This document shows positions 31,400 to 41,817 of a stretch of 64,000 nucleotides of DNA, one piece after another. This DNA is from Sulfolobaceae archaeon (GTDB lineage: Archaea > Thermoproteota > Thermoprotei_A > Sulfolobales > Sulfolobaceae). Within the stretch, counting starts at the first letter, position 1; every line of letters begins with the position of its first letter. A program made the translations under genes and the position numbers. The stretch spans positions 1 through 64,000 of the forward strand of contig JAPNVD010000005.1 of the NCBI GenBank assembly GCA_026627305.1, read 5' to 3'. The notes under the pieces were generated by a model. It saw nothing but the letters and a program-made list of their open reading frames with translations. It did not search any database and had not been told where the DNA came from.

Positions 31400-33685
31400 A
31401 TGCAATCATTAAAGAGTATAACGAGTTCAAGGATTAGTAAAAGGGCGTTAGAGGCCCTAATTGTCTCCTCCTTAGCTCTAGTATCAATGCTAATTAGAGC
31501 TCTGAGCACCAATTGGCCTCTATCTATTAACGGCTTCGACTCTTGGTACCTCTTTTACAATGCGTTATTGATAGCCTCAGCACATGGGAACTGGTATGCT
31601 GTACCTCCAGATGTCCATGCCTGGTTCCCTTGGGGATATGCCATTGAGTTGGGTGATACTATAGGGTTACCATTTATAGTTGCGTTATTCTCTTTGCCTT
31701 TCTATTCTTCCTTCGGAGCAAATGCAGTCTATACAGTAACGTTATTTATGGATATTGCATTAGCAGGGCTAGGAGTGCTAGCTGCTTATTTGGCAGTAGA
31801 AGGTCTAACAAAGAGCAAGATTGCAGGATACATTGCAGCTGCCATAATAGCGGTATCACCATCATTAACGTATAAGAACATAATTGGAGGACTGCCGAAG
31901 ACCTCTTGGGGAGGAGTGTTCGTATTATTCTCTATATATTTACTTGATCTTGCTATTAAGAAGGACAAGCCGATATACTCCATAGTTGCAGGTATAATAT
32001 TGTTCTTAGCTGAGATATCTTGGGGAGGTTATACCTATATTGACCTAGCCCTAATAGTTGCAGCGTTCTTGATAATACTGCTCAACAAGAATTCTGAAAC
32101 CGTAGCTAAGAACTACAGCATAATGGCAATTGTCACGGCTTTCTTAACATCCCTAGCCCCTAACAACATAGGGTTTATGTCAGGGTTAGCCCATGGACTA
32201 TCAATGCTTTTAGTAGGAGCTTTCCTATACTTAGACCTCTATTTGAGGAAAATAATACCTGAGGACCTTAAAGATTCTAGACCGCTTATACTCAGCGGAG
32301 TTATTGGTGCAATCTTAGTTGTAGCTATACTAGCTTTAGGATTCTTGGGATTAGGTGCTGGTATACCTGCTAGGTATTTTGCTATAATTAATCCCTTCTT
32401 CCAGTATAGCGTACCTATAGATAGAACAGTTGCAGAATATATCCCACAGTCAATTACAGCTATGATTGAAGATTTCGGAGTTGCAATATTCTTATCAATA
32501 ATGGGAATCTACTACATCTTAAGAAAACCATCATTTAGTGGGCTATGGTTAGTAGTGTTAGGTGCAGCGAGCATATTGGGAACTTCAGAACAGCCCTATC
32601 TGTTCAATTATACAGCCTATATGGTAGCCGCATTAGCTGGAGTTGGAGTTTATTATATAATTTCAGCTATAGGTAATAGGACTACGGCATCAAAGATAAC
32701 TGCAATACTATTCTTAGCATTTATTGGATTATCGTTAATAGCTGATGGTGCTGCTGCAGTAGTGGCAAGTAATGCACCGAATGCCATATATAACTCTGCA
32801 ACTTCTTATGTGGTTAACAACTATGCGTGGGTTTCTGCACTTGATTGGATAAGGACACATACACCTCAACATTCGTTCATATTGTCATGGTGGGACTACG
32901 GTTATTGGATTGAGGTAGTAGGAAATAGAACTGTCATTGATGAGAATAACACTTTGAACGGAACACAAATACGTTTAATGGCCGAAATATTCTTAAACAA
33001 TGAGACTTTCGCTGTAAACGTATTAGAAAAAGATTTCCATCTATACCCCTATGGAAGCCCCAATTATACCATACCTGTATACATTGTAGCTTACGATGCT
33101 GTAACAATTGTTAGTGGTGGGAGTAATCAGTTTGAGGCTTTCCTTGGATATCCTCCAGATATGCCAGGGCCCTTCTTGGGTTATACAACTAGCCTCGGAG
33201 ACATCGCAAAAGCTATGGGCGCTATGACGATAATTGCTGGATACAATCAAACGAAGTATGTGAACATAACAGAGTTAACTAGTTTAATAAACTCTACAAT
33301 AAACGCCTATGCACAGATTAACCCAACATTTGCTAGTGAGCTTATCAGTCAAATAGAGTCTGCAGAGCCATTAGCTTGGACTTCATATACCTACAACACA
33401 ATGATAGCTGACATGTTCATAGAAGGTTTACAAGTAGCTTTTCCAGGAATTCCAGTTATTGCTCCATTTACTGCAACATTATCATCTTCTGGACAAGTAA
33501 CAGGAACTCCGTTACCTACAGTTATGATGAATTACTTCCAGCCAGTGTATGTCTCATTATCTCCACTAACTGTTGGTGGAAATCCGTCTCTTGGAGGGAT
33601 ATATAGAGTATATATAATGGTAGTAGTATATCAGTTCGTACAGCCTGGCACAATAGTAAGCCCAACTGTTGTAGTCAACAGTTAA
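31400..33685 (+). CDS. aglB: Oligosaccharyltransferase STT3/AglB
   Basis: N-terminal multi-TM region and catalytic [27 protein letters not shown]. Confidence 0.92.
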   Translation: MQSLKSITSSRISKRALEALIVSSLALVSMLIRALSTNWPLSINGFDSWYLFYNALLIASAHGNWYAVPPDVHAWFPWGYAIELGDTIGLPFIVALFSLPFYSSFGANAVYTVTLFMDIALAGLGVLAAYLAVEGLTKSKIAGYIAAAIIAVSPSLTYKNIIGGLPKTSWGGVFVLFSIYLLDLAIKKDKPIYSIVAGIILFLAEISWGGYTYIDLALIVAAFLIILLNKNSETVAKNYSIMAIVTAFLTSLAPNNIGFMSGLAHGLSMLLVGAFLYLDLYLRKIIPEDLKDSRPLILSGVIGAILVVAILALGFLGLGAGIPARYFAIINPFFQYSVPIDRTVAEYIPQSITAMIEDFGVAIFLSIMGIYYILRKPSFSGLWLVVLGAASILGTSEQPYLFNYTAYMVAALAGVGVYYIISAIGNRTTASKITAILFLAFIGLSLIADGAAAVVASNAPNAIYNSATSYVVNNYAWVSALDWIRTHTPQHSFILSWWDYGYWIEVVGNRTVIDENNTLNGTQIRLMAEIFLNNETFAVNVLEKDFHLYPYGSPNYTIPVYIVAYDAVTIVSGGSNQFEAFLGYPPDMPGPFLGYTTSLGDIAKAMGAMTIIAGYNQTKYVNITELTSLINSTINAYAQINPTFASELISQIESAEPLAWTSYTYNTMIADMFIEGLQVAFPGIPVIAPFTATLSSSGQVTGTPLPTVMMNYFQPVYVSLSPLTVGGNPSLGGIYRVYIMVVVYQFVQPGTIVSPTVVVNS

Positions 33686-33845
33686 GCTTTATCCCTTTTT
33701 TATTCTCTATCCTATATTTTACATATTTGTCCTCGGGCGAAAATCTAGGAGGATGGGGTATAATAGTAGGAGTCGAACAAATAGGACAAACATCTTTTAG
33801 AGTATATGTTCCACATTTAGGACACTTCCTTAATTTCCACTTCAT
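33675..33845 (-). CDS. nop10: H/ACA ribonucleoprotein Nop10
   Basis: Own translation [60 protein letters not shown]...CPIC and [10 protein letters not shown] are Nop10 signatures. Under 60 aa, missing from ORF track. Confidence 0.93.
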   Translation of the reverse strand: MKWKLRKCPKCGTYTLKDVCPICSTPTIIPHPPRFSPEDKYVKYRIENKKGIKLNC

Positions 33846-33847
33846 CT

Positions 33848-34651
33848 TTAACTACCTGAGAATAAGTTGAACTCGACATCTTCTTCTTTTGAAATCTCTC
33901 TCATCTTTCCTATTAGTTCATCCATGATCTTTGAAAGCTCCTTACCGTCAGTACCTATTAGGTCTATCCTATATCTAGGTGCGCCTATAGTGTAGATCTT
34001 TAAGTTTATTATCTCATCCTCATAAGCCCTAGATATCTCAGCTATCTCCTCAAACACCTTCTTAATCTTTTCCACACCCAGAGAATCCTTACTCCTCAAC
34101 ATAACAACCTTTGAGACCTTAACTCTCTTCTCTTCCATATGCTTACTTGTCTCTTCTATTAGGGGCTTAATCCACTCTTTAGGAACACCAGCATCTATTA
34201 GCACTTTTTCCCCTTCTTTTGTAGCCTTCTCTAAGGCTCCTAATATATCGCCATATTTGTCCATTAGAGGCCATCCAACTACTTGCCAAGCTTCCTGTTC
34301 CTTTTTAGATAGCTTTTGCGCTACCAACTCTAATATCTTGTCTGCCTTTTGCAGCCTCTTCCACATAGCTAGCTTTTTCCTTCTCTCGTCTTCGTTTACC
34401 TTCTTTAAGGACACATCTATAGTTCCCTTAGATCTATCTATCCTTATTACCTTTACGACAATCTTCCTCCCTTCTTTCAGAACATCTTTTATATTCTTTA
34501 CCCATTTACTACTTACTTCACTCCAAGGTAAGAAGGCTTGAATATTCCCAAATTCATCTAAGGTTACATAGGCACCATAATCAAAAACTTGTTTTACCGT
34601 TGCGATAACCAGTTCATCATGGTCTGGTATGTTGCGTTTATTGTATATCAT
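33848..34651 (-). CDS. Translation initiation factor aIF2 alpha
   Basis: S1 domain [73 protein letters not shown]. Confidence 0.95.
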   Translation of the reverse strand: MIYNKRNIPDHDELVIATVKQVFDYGAYVTLDEFGNIQAFLPWSEVSSKWVKNIKDVLKEGRKIVVKVIRIDRSKGTIDVSLKKVNEDERRKKLAMWKRLQKADKILELVAQKLSKKEQEAWQVVGWPLMDKYGDILGALEKATKEGEKVLIDAGVPKEWIKPLIEETSKHMEEKRVKVSKVVMLRSKDSLGVEKIKKVFEEIAEISRAYEDEIINLKIYTIGAPRYRIDLIGTDGKELSKIMDELIGKMREISKEEDVEFNLFSGS

Positions 34652-34652
34652 T

Positions 34653-34850
34653 TTAACCCAATATTCTTACTATTTCTCCAACTATTTTTGCTTTACCACC
34701 AGTTGAATACGCTAATTGGGTTCCACATGAAAGGCATCTCACTGGAAACGTTGCATGGGAAAATACTATTTGCTCGTTTCCACAGTTGGGACACTTAACC
34801 CTCAAAAACCTGCTTTTAGGTTCAGGAATTAGAATTCTACTCTTCCTCAT
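34653..34850 (-). CDS. rps27e: 30S ribosomal protein S27e
   Basis: [40 protein letters not shown]. Confidence 0.95.
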   Translation of the reverse strand: MRKSRILIPEPKSRFLRVKCPNCGNEQIVFSHATFPVRCLSCGTQLAYSTGGKAKIVGEIVRILG

Positions 34851-35137
34851 TATTTAGCCACCTCCACTAACTCCAACTTCTTTACCCTTATTCCCTCTTT
34901 CACTATCGTATAACCGCACTTAGAACATTTTAACAATAATGTTTGCTTCTTGGTGACCTTTGCAAATCTCTTCTGTTCAGGCTTTCTTTTGCTTCCATAT
35001 CCCAAGTTCTTCCTATCATACCTTCTCTGTCCTTCAGCTAAAGTCCTCCTCTTTCCTCCCTTATATAAGCTTACGGAGTGTTGTGTATGTGTTTTGCATT
35101 TAGGGCAGTATGTGACGATGACCTTTGGAACTTTCAT
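34850..35137 (-). CDS. rpl44e: 50S ribosomal protein L44e
   Basis: [44 protein letters not shown]. Confidence 0.95.
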   Translation of the reverse strand: MKVPKVIVTYCPKCKTHTQHSVSLYKGGKRRTLAEGQRRYDRKNLGYGSKRKPEQKRFAKVTKKQTLLLKCSKCGYTIVKEGIRVKKLELVEVAK

Positions 35138-35150
35138 ATCAGCATTCTTA

Positions 35151-35585
35151 TTATAAATTGGGAGTTATATATCCTGCGGTTGTTAATATCAATGCTTTAT
35201 CGAGGCTTAAGGCGATGAGATCCCCCTTATTTAGCCTTACGTTTTGATATAAAAATGGATTCAAAACCCTACATAGGACTTTATTACCATAAAACTGGTA
35301 TTTCCCAGTCACGAATTCAACATAAAATCTCTTTATTGTTTCTATAAGTGAGAACAAGAACGAATCAAAACCACTTATTTTTCCATTTTCTAGGTACTTG
35401 GACAGCCTAAGCTCGAAGAGGGACTCCGCTAACTGTTCATATATCTTTATCTCTTCTTGATGAAGCTCATCATTATACTTTGACCTAATTTTCCTCAGTA
35501 CCTCTGCTATCTTAATTATATCTTCTAATTTTATGTCTACAGCATCAGAAGATTTCAGTTCCTTATCGACTATCTCATCTAACAA
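35151..35585 (-). CDS. GINS complex subunit Gins23
   Basis: Position directly after priS (as in Sulfolobus), GINS-like helical N-domain and small beta C-domain. Confidence 0.8.
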   Translation of the reverse strand: MLDEIVDKELKSSDAVDIKLEDIIKIAEVLRKIRSKYNDELHQEEIKIYEQLAESLFELRLSKYLENGKISGFDSFLFSLIETIKRFYVEFVTGKYQFYGNKVLCRVLNPFLYQNVRLNKGDLIALSLDKALILTTAGYITPNL

Positions 35586-36555
35586 AAGCCTTCACCACCC
35601 CTAAACCCTTTAACGCTAAATAGACTCCCACGGAAGCGTCAAGCTTTATTGGCACATCTTTTTCTAGCTTAACCTTTTGGGAGAAAGCTGTCAGCTCCAC
35701 AGTATATGATGGCAAGAATGCCACTACACCCCTAAAAGGCGAAAGATGATCTCCAAACTCAAAGGAATCTATATCGTCAACCTTCTTGACTATAAGACCG
35801 GACTTACCGTTTATTGAGTTCTCTATCCTTTCCAGCCTCCTTATATCTATCGTTACTTGCTTATCTATATTAATATGCGAGATACCCCTTGCTTGCCTAC
35901 CAGGCCATCCAGGATCTTCCTTAAACGATCCAACATATTCTGGAACCTTCTCGCCACTAACATACATAGCTATTTCTTGCCTGGCCTCCGGAGGGAGGAG
36001 TGCACAATCCCCGAAACAGGGAACTCTGATATGAAAACCCCTATTACCTGAAAAACTTACTATTGGACTTAAGCCAAAGTCCTGCTTTAAAATATCTACA
36101 ACTGCTTTTGCGGACTCCTTTAATTTCTCTACACAATCCTTATCTATCTCAAAGTACTCCTCAACATTAGAACAAGTTGAAGGGTCCTCTACAGCTGTTC
36201 CAGTATCCTGACAAAGGTAGATCTTTTTACTACCCCCACATACCTCATCTGCATCTAGATCAAAGAGAAGATCTGAGCCTAACCAACCTTTAGCTTCCAA
36301 ATCCTTTTCTGCAGGCAATTGATACCTAGCTACGGAGTAATAAAGATGTAAAGGAACTGTCTTTAGCACAAAAGCCTTAAGCTCTTGCGGGTTAGTAAAA
36401 GATAGATGCCTTATATAAGGTCCTCCACCAAAAGGTTGTACTGCAAATTCTCTTAATTCCATGTCGTCTGGTAGGATGAGCTCTGCCTTAGAATAATATT
36501 CTGTAAAAAACATCTTAATTATATTATTCAGCCCTGGGAGCGATGTAGAAGTCAA
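35575..36555 (-). CDS. priS: DNA primase small (catalytic) subunit PriS
   Basis: MELREFAVQPFGGGPYIRHLSF, LLFDLDADEVC, VSFSGNRGFHIRV, RLERIENSINGKSGLIVKKV. TTG at 36555 preferred over the ORF-track start (36609), which lies deeper in pcna. Confidence 0.92.
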   Translation of the reverse strand: MTSTSLPGLNNIIKMFFTEYYSKAELILPDDMELREFAVQPFGGGPYIRHLSFTNPQELKAFVLKTVPLHLYYSVARYQLPAEKDLEAKGWLGSDLLFDLDADEVCGGSKKIYLCQDTGTAVEDPSTCSNVEEYFEIDKDCVEKLKESAKAVVDILKQDFGLSPIVSFSGNRGFHIRVPCFGDCALLPPEARQEIAMYVSGEKVPEYVGSFKEDPGWPGRQARGISHINIDKQVTIDIRRLERIENSINGKSGLIVKKVDDIDSFEFGDHLSPFRGVVAFLPSYTVELTAFSQKVKLEKDVPIKLDASVGVYLALKGLGVVKAFVR

Positions 36556-37264
36556 AGTATCCTCCCTGTGGTAGTTCGTAATGTAGTTTAGCCGGTAACT
36601 GAGAGCCAAACCTAATCTCTAGTGTATCCGAAGCCCTCGCTACCTTAGTTGTATTCTCTATATATTCCATTCCATAAGTTGATGATGCCTCACCACCTTC
36701 ATACTCTAAGAGCATACCATTAGCCTGGCTGAGCTCCACAGCAGACTCGCCTAAATCGCCAGCGGTCTTAAGAACTATCTTATCTTGCTTAGCCTCAAAC
36801 GTTATGGCTTCACCAATTTCCGCTAGACTATCTATTATATCCGCAAAAGTTATTGTTAATGTCTTAGCCCTTATGGGCAGATCCAGGTTTAAGGAAGGCA
36901 TTTCAGTCTCAGAGGCTTGTATAGTAGGTAACTCGAACTCCCTCTCAAATTCACCATCGTAAAATAGCCTTACTTTACCCTCCTCTATTTCAATACTTAC
37001 AGCATCCTCTTTTTCAGCCCTCTTTATCACATCAGCGAAGTCCTCTAAGTTGAACCCGACCTTTAGTTGATCCTGCTCAACTTCATAAGTATCGAAATAT
37101 GAGGCTGGCATGAAGAGGTCTATTAATACAACCTTTGATGAATCCATACCGTTGATTTTCAATCCCTCTTTAGATAAAACAAATGTAGCCTCATCTAGAA
37201 ACTCACTTAAAGTTGTAATAATATCTTTAAACCCAACTGCATCAGCTAACTTTAGTTTTGCCAT
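36524..37264 (-). CDS. Proliferating cell nuclear antigen (PCNA2-type subunit of the heterotrimer)
   Basis: MAKLKLADAVGFKDIITTLSEFLDEATFVLSKEGLKINGMDSSKVVLIDLFMPASYF ... YFDFYIAPRAE; resembles S. solfataricus PCNA2 and lies next to priS. Start at internal ATG preferred. Confidence 0.9.
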   Translation of the reverse strand: MAKLKLADAVGFKDIITTLSEFLDEATFVLSKEGLKINGMDSSKVVLIDLFMPASYFDTYEVEQDQLKVGFNLEDFADVIKRAEKEDAVSIEIEEGKVRLFYDGEFEREFELPTIQASETEMPSLNLDLPIRAKTLTITFADIIDSLAEIGEAITFEAKQDKIVLKTAGDLGESAVELSQANGMLLEYEGGEASSTYGMEYIENTTKVARASDTLEIRFGSQLPAKLHYELPQGGYFDFYIAPRAE

Positions 37265-37310
37265 ATCAACTTTTATATTAAACAAAGAGATTTAAAACGT
37301 CATATATTAA

Positions 37311-38075
37311 TTAAAGTCGTGGATTAGGTTCCTCAGTTTCAAAGTCCTCTCCTCCAGCAAAGATCTTCTGTAGCTCAGCATAGAGATCATCTAGCCCTTC
37401 CCTTGTGACAGCAGAAACTGGAATAGGGTTAGTATCCAGAGTTTCAAGCAGAGAGTTTATGAGATCTTCAGAATATTCGTTTACATAACCTAAGTCGTGT
37501 ATTAATTCCTCACCGTTACTCCAATTTAAAATGTTCTCTAGTTCCTTCTGACTTATTAGGTCAATCTTTGAAATCACGTTCACTTGAGGTAATTCTAATC
37601 TGAACTTAACTGAGGCAGAAAGTAAGAGGAGCGAAACATAACTTCTAGCTTCCTTTGCTAAGAAAGAGTCTAACAGGAAAACGCTAGCTGCCTTATTCTC
37701 TCCAGCAACTAAGGCACTCAAAAGCCTACCCGAATTCCTGAAGGCGAAAAGTTCTATCTGACCTGGGGTATCAACAATTACATAGTTTGCCTCTATCCTG
37801 TTCAACTCGTCCTTCATCTCTGCAGCCTTAACTAAGGCCATATCAACAGAGGCTATTAAGGAAGAATTAGGTCCTAAATTGTACTTCTCCATAACCTCAA
37901 AGGCATCAACGTAATCTCTGATATCAAAGTCTGGAGTGTAAGGTAAGTTTTCTACAGCAGGGTCTAGGTTTATTGTAGCTGCATCCAGTTCGTTATCTAA
38001 TAGATAGTCTTGTAAAGCCTTAGTTAGTGTAGTCTTACCCGAGCCCGCTGTTCCAATTATAAAAATATAGTACAT
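37311..38075 (-). CDS. GPN-loop GTPase/ATPase (XAB1/Gpn family)
   Basis: IIGTAGSGKTTLTKAL, NLDPAVENLPYTPDFDIRD, LGPNSSL (GPN), VDTPGQIELFAF, NVISKIDLIS. Confidence 0.92.
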   Translation of the reverse strand: MYYIFIIGTAGSGKTTLTKALQDYLLDNELDAATINLDPAVENLPYTPDFDIRDYVDAFEVMEKYNLGPNSSLIASVDMALVKAAEMKDELNRIEANYVIVDTPGQIELFAFRNSGRLLSALVAGENKAASVFLLDSFLAKEARSYVSLLLLSASVKFRLELPQVNVISKIDLISQKELENILNWSNGEELIHDLGYVNEYSEDLINSLLETLDTNPIPVSAVTREGLDDLYAELQKIFAGGEDFETEEPNPRL

Positions 38076-38119
38076 TATCTCTCTTAATTTTAAAAACCAC
38101 AATCTAAACTAAATAGTTA

Positions 38120-39001
38120 ATGATAATTGTAGGAGGAACCTCAACAAATGGTATAGATGAGGGTTTAGCTAAAGCTCTATCTGCGGAACTAATTAAAGTA
38201 GAACATAAGGTATTTCCTGATGGAGAATCTTACATAAGAATACCACAACCACAGAAACTTCAAGGAGAGGAAGTAGTGGTAGTACAGTCAACATATTATC
38301 CCCAAGACAAGAACCTAATGGAATTACTTTTCATGATAGAGGCTGTAAAGGATTTCGGAGCGTCTAAAGTAATCGCTGTTGTCCCATATCTCGCCTATGC
38401 AAGACAAGATAAGAGGTTTAGAGAAGGAGAAGCTCTAAGTATAAAAACCGTACTTAGGAGTATTAGAAACGTCGGGGCTGATGTATTAATAACAGTGGAA
38501 CCCCATAAGGCTGAAGAGCTTAACCATTTCGTAGGAGAAGTTAAGATAGTATATCCAGAGCCTTTATTTGCTGAAGAGTTAGCAAAAATTGTAGATAAAC
38601 CCTTTGTGCTCTCACCAGATGTAGGGGCTTTATTTAGGGCTAAGATGGTTGCAGAGAAGTTAAACTGCGATTATGCATATATAGAGAAAGAGAGGGATAG
38701 AATAACAGGTGAGATAACAGCTAAGAACATACCTAGAGAGAACTTGCAGGATAAAGATGTCATAATAGTTGATGACATAATAAGCACAGGAGGTACCACT
38801 GCACAGGCTGCGAAAATAGCCTATTCGTTAGGGGCTAGAAGAGTAATAGCTGCAGCAGCCCATGTACTGATGATAGGTGAGGCTAAGAAGAAGATCCAAG
38901 AGAGTAACGTGAAGTTAGTTATAGGGACTAACACAGTGCCAAAAGCGATGGAAGATATGATATACCTAGATGTATCAAAGATTATCGCGGAAAAGATATG
39001 A
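38120..39001 (+). CDS. prs: Ribose-phosphate diphosphokinase
   Basis: KVFPDGESYIRI, VVPYLAYARQDKRF, DVIIVDDIISTGGTTAQAA. Confidence 0.95.
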   Translation: MIIVGGTSTNGIDEGLAKALSAELIKVEHKVFPDGESYIRIPQPQKLQGEEVVVVQSTYYPQDKNLMELLFMIEAVKDFGASKVIAVVPYLAYARQDKRFREGEALSIKTVLRSIRNVGADVLITVEPHKAEELNHFVGEVKIVYPEPLFAEELAKIVDKPFVLSPDVGALFRAKMVAEKLNCDYAYIEKERDRITGEITAKNIPRENLQDKDVIIVDDIISTGGTTAQAAKIAYSLGARRVIAAAAHVLMIGEAKKKIQESNVKLVIGTNTVPKAMEDMIYLDVSKIIAEKI

Positions 39002-39933
39002 AAGCATATGCTATACTAAACTTAAGCAACATATTTACAGCCCTTGATGAGTTAGCCTCATTGCATGGACTTGATAAGATGGATTATGAATACCTGAGCG
39101 GAGTTGCCATATATGACGGAGATCCTAGCGTAGCGAAAAAAGCCTCATTTATAACAACCTCAGGTGTTTTTCTTGGGAAATCTAACGATCTTAATGAAAT
39201 TAAGGAAATAGTGAAAGGGAAGTGCTTTTCGATAAAGTTGAACTCCATCTACGGCAAGGATAAAGATTTGTTGATTGAGGCTTATGAAAAGGTAAAAGAT
39301 GTAATTAAACTATCGAAGGCATGTGAGACCCTTGATATGATTTCAACTGATGGTCAAATCGTTTTAGGTTTGAGGAAAGCTGAACATGATACTAAAAGCA
39401 TACTTAAACACTCTGAAAAGCCTTTTAGACAATCAGGAACTATGGACTCTAGAACATCAAGGCTATTGGTAAATCTAGCTAGACCAAAGAGGATAGTGCT
39501 AGATCCCTTTGTTGGAACAGGTTCCATCTTAATAGAGGCGAGATGGTTAGGATATGAATGCATAGGAGGAGATCTGGATAGAAGAATGCTACAGAAGGCA
39601 CAATCTAATTTAAGGTATTTTGGATACGATTGTATGCTCATTAACTCCTCAGCGTTTAATATACCACTTAGGGGAATAGATTCCATAGCCACAGATCCCC
39701 CATACGGTAGGTCTTGTACTACGTTCGGAGCAGAGCTTAAGGATTTGTACTATAACTTTTTCATAAGCGCTGTTGAAGTGTTGAAAAACAATAGTTACCT
39801 AGTCTTCGCAACTTCTTCTGATCTAGATTTTAGAGATATGTTAAAGTCAGTTGGTTTTAAGAATATGAGGATACACTTTATATATTTACATAAGAGCCTA
39901 TCAAGAGCGATTTACGTGGTGTATAAGAGTTGA
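38998..39933 (+). CDS. tRNA (guanine-N2) methyltransferase, Trm-G10/Trm11-like
   Basis: ARPKRIVLDPFVGTGSILIEARWLGYECIGGDLDRRML and SIATDPPYGRS. Confidence 0.88.
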   Translation: MKAYAILNLSNIFTALDELASLHGLDKMDYEYLSGVAIYDGDPSVAKKASFITTSGVFLGKSNDLNEIKEIVKGKCFSIKLNSIYGKDKDLLIEAYEKVKDVIKLSKACETLDMISTDGQIVLGLRKAEHDTKSILKHSEKPFRQSGTMDSRTSRLLVNLARPKRIVLDPFVGTGSILIEARWLGYECIGGDLDRRMLQKAQSNLRYFGYDCMLINSSAFNIPLRGIDSIATDPPYGRSCTTFGAELKDLYYNFFISAVEVLKNNSYLVFATSSDLDFRDMLKSVGFKNMRIHFIYLHKSLSRAIYVVYKS

Positions 39934-40814
39934 TAAGGGTTTATTTTGTTGGTACAGGTGGAGGTGCTCCATCACCGTATAGATCACTCCCATCTTATTT
40001 AATAAGAAGAGAGGGATTCTATGCACTCTTCGATTGCGGAGAGGGAACTCAAAGGAACCTAATGGAGTATAGGCTAGGAATAATGTCAATAAAGCTGATA
40101 GGAATAACACACATGCATGGAGACCACGTTTTAGGATTACCAGGGCTGATACAGACCATGGGGCTTCTGGATAGGAAAGAGCCATTATATATAATGGGAC
40201 CTAAGGCTATTAAAGATTTTATAGAGAGAACATCAGAGCTCACAGGGTTTAGGGCTCCTTTCGAGATAAGGTTTATCGATAGCTATGAAGATGAAAACAT
40301 AAGGATATACAAGTTCCCTACTTGCCATACCATCGAATCCTACGGTTATATATTTGAAGAAAAGGAGAGGAAAGGATTAGATGTTGAAAAGCTAAGGAGA
40401 GATGGCATAAACGATTGGCAAATACTAAGGGAGCTGAAGGCTGGAAAAGAAGTGAGATTTAACGGTAAGACACTAAAACCGGAGGATTATATAATCGTTA
40501 AACCAGCTATAAGGGTTGCATATACAGGTGATACAAGCTATTGCGAGAAGGTTATAGATTCGGTTAAAGGGGTTAACTTATTGCTTCATGATTCTACTTT
40601 CCTAGACGAGAAGGACGCTAGGGAATGGGGTCATTCAAACGCTATAGATGCTGCAACAGTTGCAAAGCAGGCTGAGGTAAAGAGGTTAGCACTAATCCAT
40701 ATAAGCTCGAGGTATAGGGATACCTCTCAATTCGTTAGGCTTGCTTCAAGGATATTCGATAAGGTATTCGTCCCAGAGGACTTATCATACTACATCCTAG
40801 ATAGAGAGCCTTAA
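39930..40814 (+). CDS. rnz: Ribonuclease Z
   Basis: FVGTGGGAPSPYRSLPSYLI, GITHMHGDHVLGLPGLIQTM, HSNAIDAATVAKQA; TTG start. Confidence 0.93.
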   Translation: MIRVYFVGTGGGAPSPYRSLPSYLIRREGFYALFDCGEGTQRNLMEYRLGIMSIKLIGITHMHGDHVLGLPGLIQTMGLLDRKEPLYIMGPKAIKDFIERTSELTGFRAPFEIRFIDSYEDENIRIYKFPTCHTIESYGYIFEEKERKGLDVEKLRRDGINDWQILRELKAGKEVRFNGKTLKPEDYIIVKPAIRVAYTGDTSYCEKVIDSVKGVNLLLHDSTFLDEKDAREWGHSNAIDAATVAKQAEVKRLALIHISSRYRDTSQFVRLASRIFDKVFVPEDLSYYILDREP

Positions 40815-41248
40815 ACGTCCTCGGGCATTGGGTTTTCCCATAGTGGCACTCCTCTTGCAGTCCTTGGGGTTATCCAATCTATTATAGCCCTAGGGTTCTT
40901 GCTTGTGATTTCCACAACTATTGGACCTAATGGTGACTCTCTATCGCTATCAACAAAAGATATAACACCAACAGCTGCAGCCTGTTTATTGAGTAAAAAG
41001 GTTATTGTGTCCCCAACTAAACCCTTAAGTAAATATCTTCTTGAGGCATCTAAGATCCTCTGATTTCTTAAGAGCCTATGAAGTTTTAGGAGGCTTGAGA
41101 GCCTATTTGACTTAGCTATCAATATCTCATATATACCTTCTTTTTCTTTTTCTAGTTCATCATAGTCAAAGAACGTCTGTATTGCTTTTATGACCTTCTC
41201 CTCACTCTCAGAAGGTCTAACTTCCGTCCTTACGACTATCTTTACCAT
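40811..41248 (-). CDS. UPF0201 family protein
   Basis: VVRTEVRPSESEEKVIKAIQTFF ... RESPLGPIVVEI; archaeal conserved family. Confidence 0.85.
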   Translation of the reverse strand: MVKIVVRTEVRPSESEEKVIKAIQTFFDYDELEKEKEGIYEILIAKSNRLSSLLKLHRLLRNQRILDASRRYLLKGLVGDTITFLLNKQAAAVGVISFVDSDRESPLGPIVVEITSKNPRAIIDWITPRTARGVPLWENPMPEDV

Positions 41249-41780
41249 AAATTATCTTATTTAATACCTCTATAGCTCTAACCTTAAATTCATCTACTGT
41301 TGAATCGTTAACAATAATATAATCAGCTAGAGATATCACTGTTCCAATCCCCATGTTTAGCTCCTCGAAGTCCCTCCTCACAAACGACTCATAATCCTTG
41401 GGATCATCAGCCCTACCTCTCTTTATTAACCTCTCATATCTTAGCGCTCTAGGCGAATGAACCGCTATGATTACAACGTCGCCCACTTTACTGAACTCCT
41501 CTACCTCTTCCCAATTCCTCACACCATCAAAGGCTACAATATCGTAATTTAACCCCTTTATCTCCTCAATGCACATCCTCGCAACTACACCCCTTCCAAA
41601 CATCTGCCTTAGCCTAAAGGCGTAATCCATTAATCTCTCGTCTCCCATTTTTTCCTTTTCATATCTCTTCCTGAGAACTTCACTCATGGTTATTACAGGA
41701 ACTTTAAACTCCTTTTCTAAAATCTCCTTCAATAAACCTTTACCTGAACCAGGCATTCCCGTTATTAGGAGTATTTTTAT
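41217..41780 (-). CDS. UPF0200 family nucleotide kinase-like protein, inferred non-canonical ATA start
   Basis: KILLITGMPGSGKGLL P-loop extends upstream of the ORF-track ATG (41756); no ATG/GTG/TTG in frame for a complete P-loop; AGGTG lies 7 nt upstream of the ATA at 41780. Confidence 0.75.
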   Translation of the reverse strand: MKILLITGMPGSGKGLLKEILEKEFKVPVITMSEVLRKRYEKEKMGDERLMDYAFRLRQMFGRGVVARMCIEEIKGLNYDIVAFDGVRNWEEVEEFSKVGDVVIIAVHSPRALRYERLIKRGRADDPKDYESFVRRDFEELNMGIGTVISLADYIIVNDSTVDEFKVRAIEVLNKIIYGKDSRKDGS

Positions 41781-41817
41781 CTTAGCCCACCTAACTATTT
41801 TGAGAAAGGGGTTAAAA

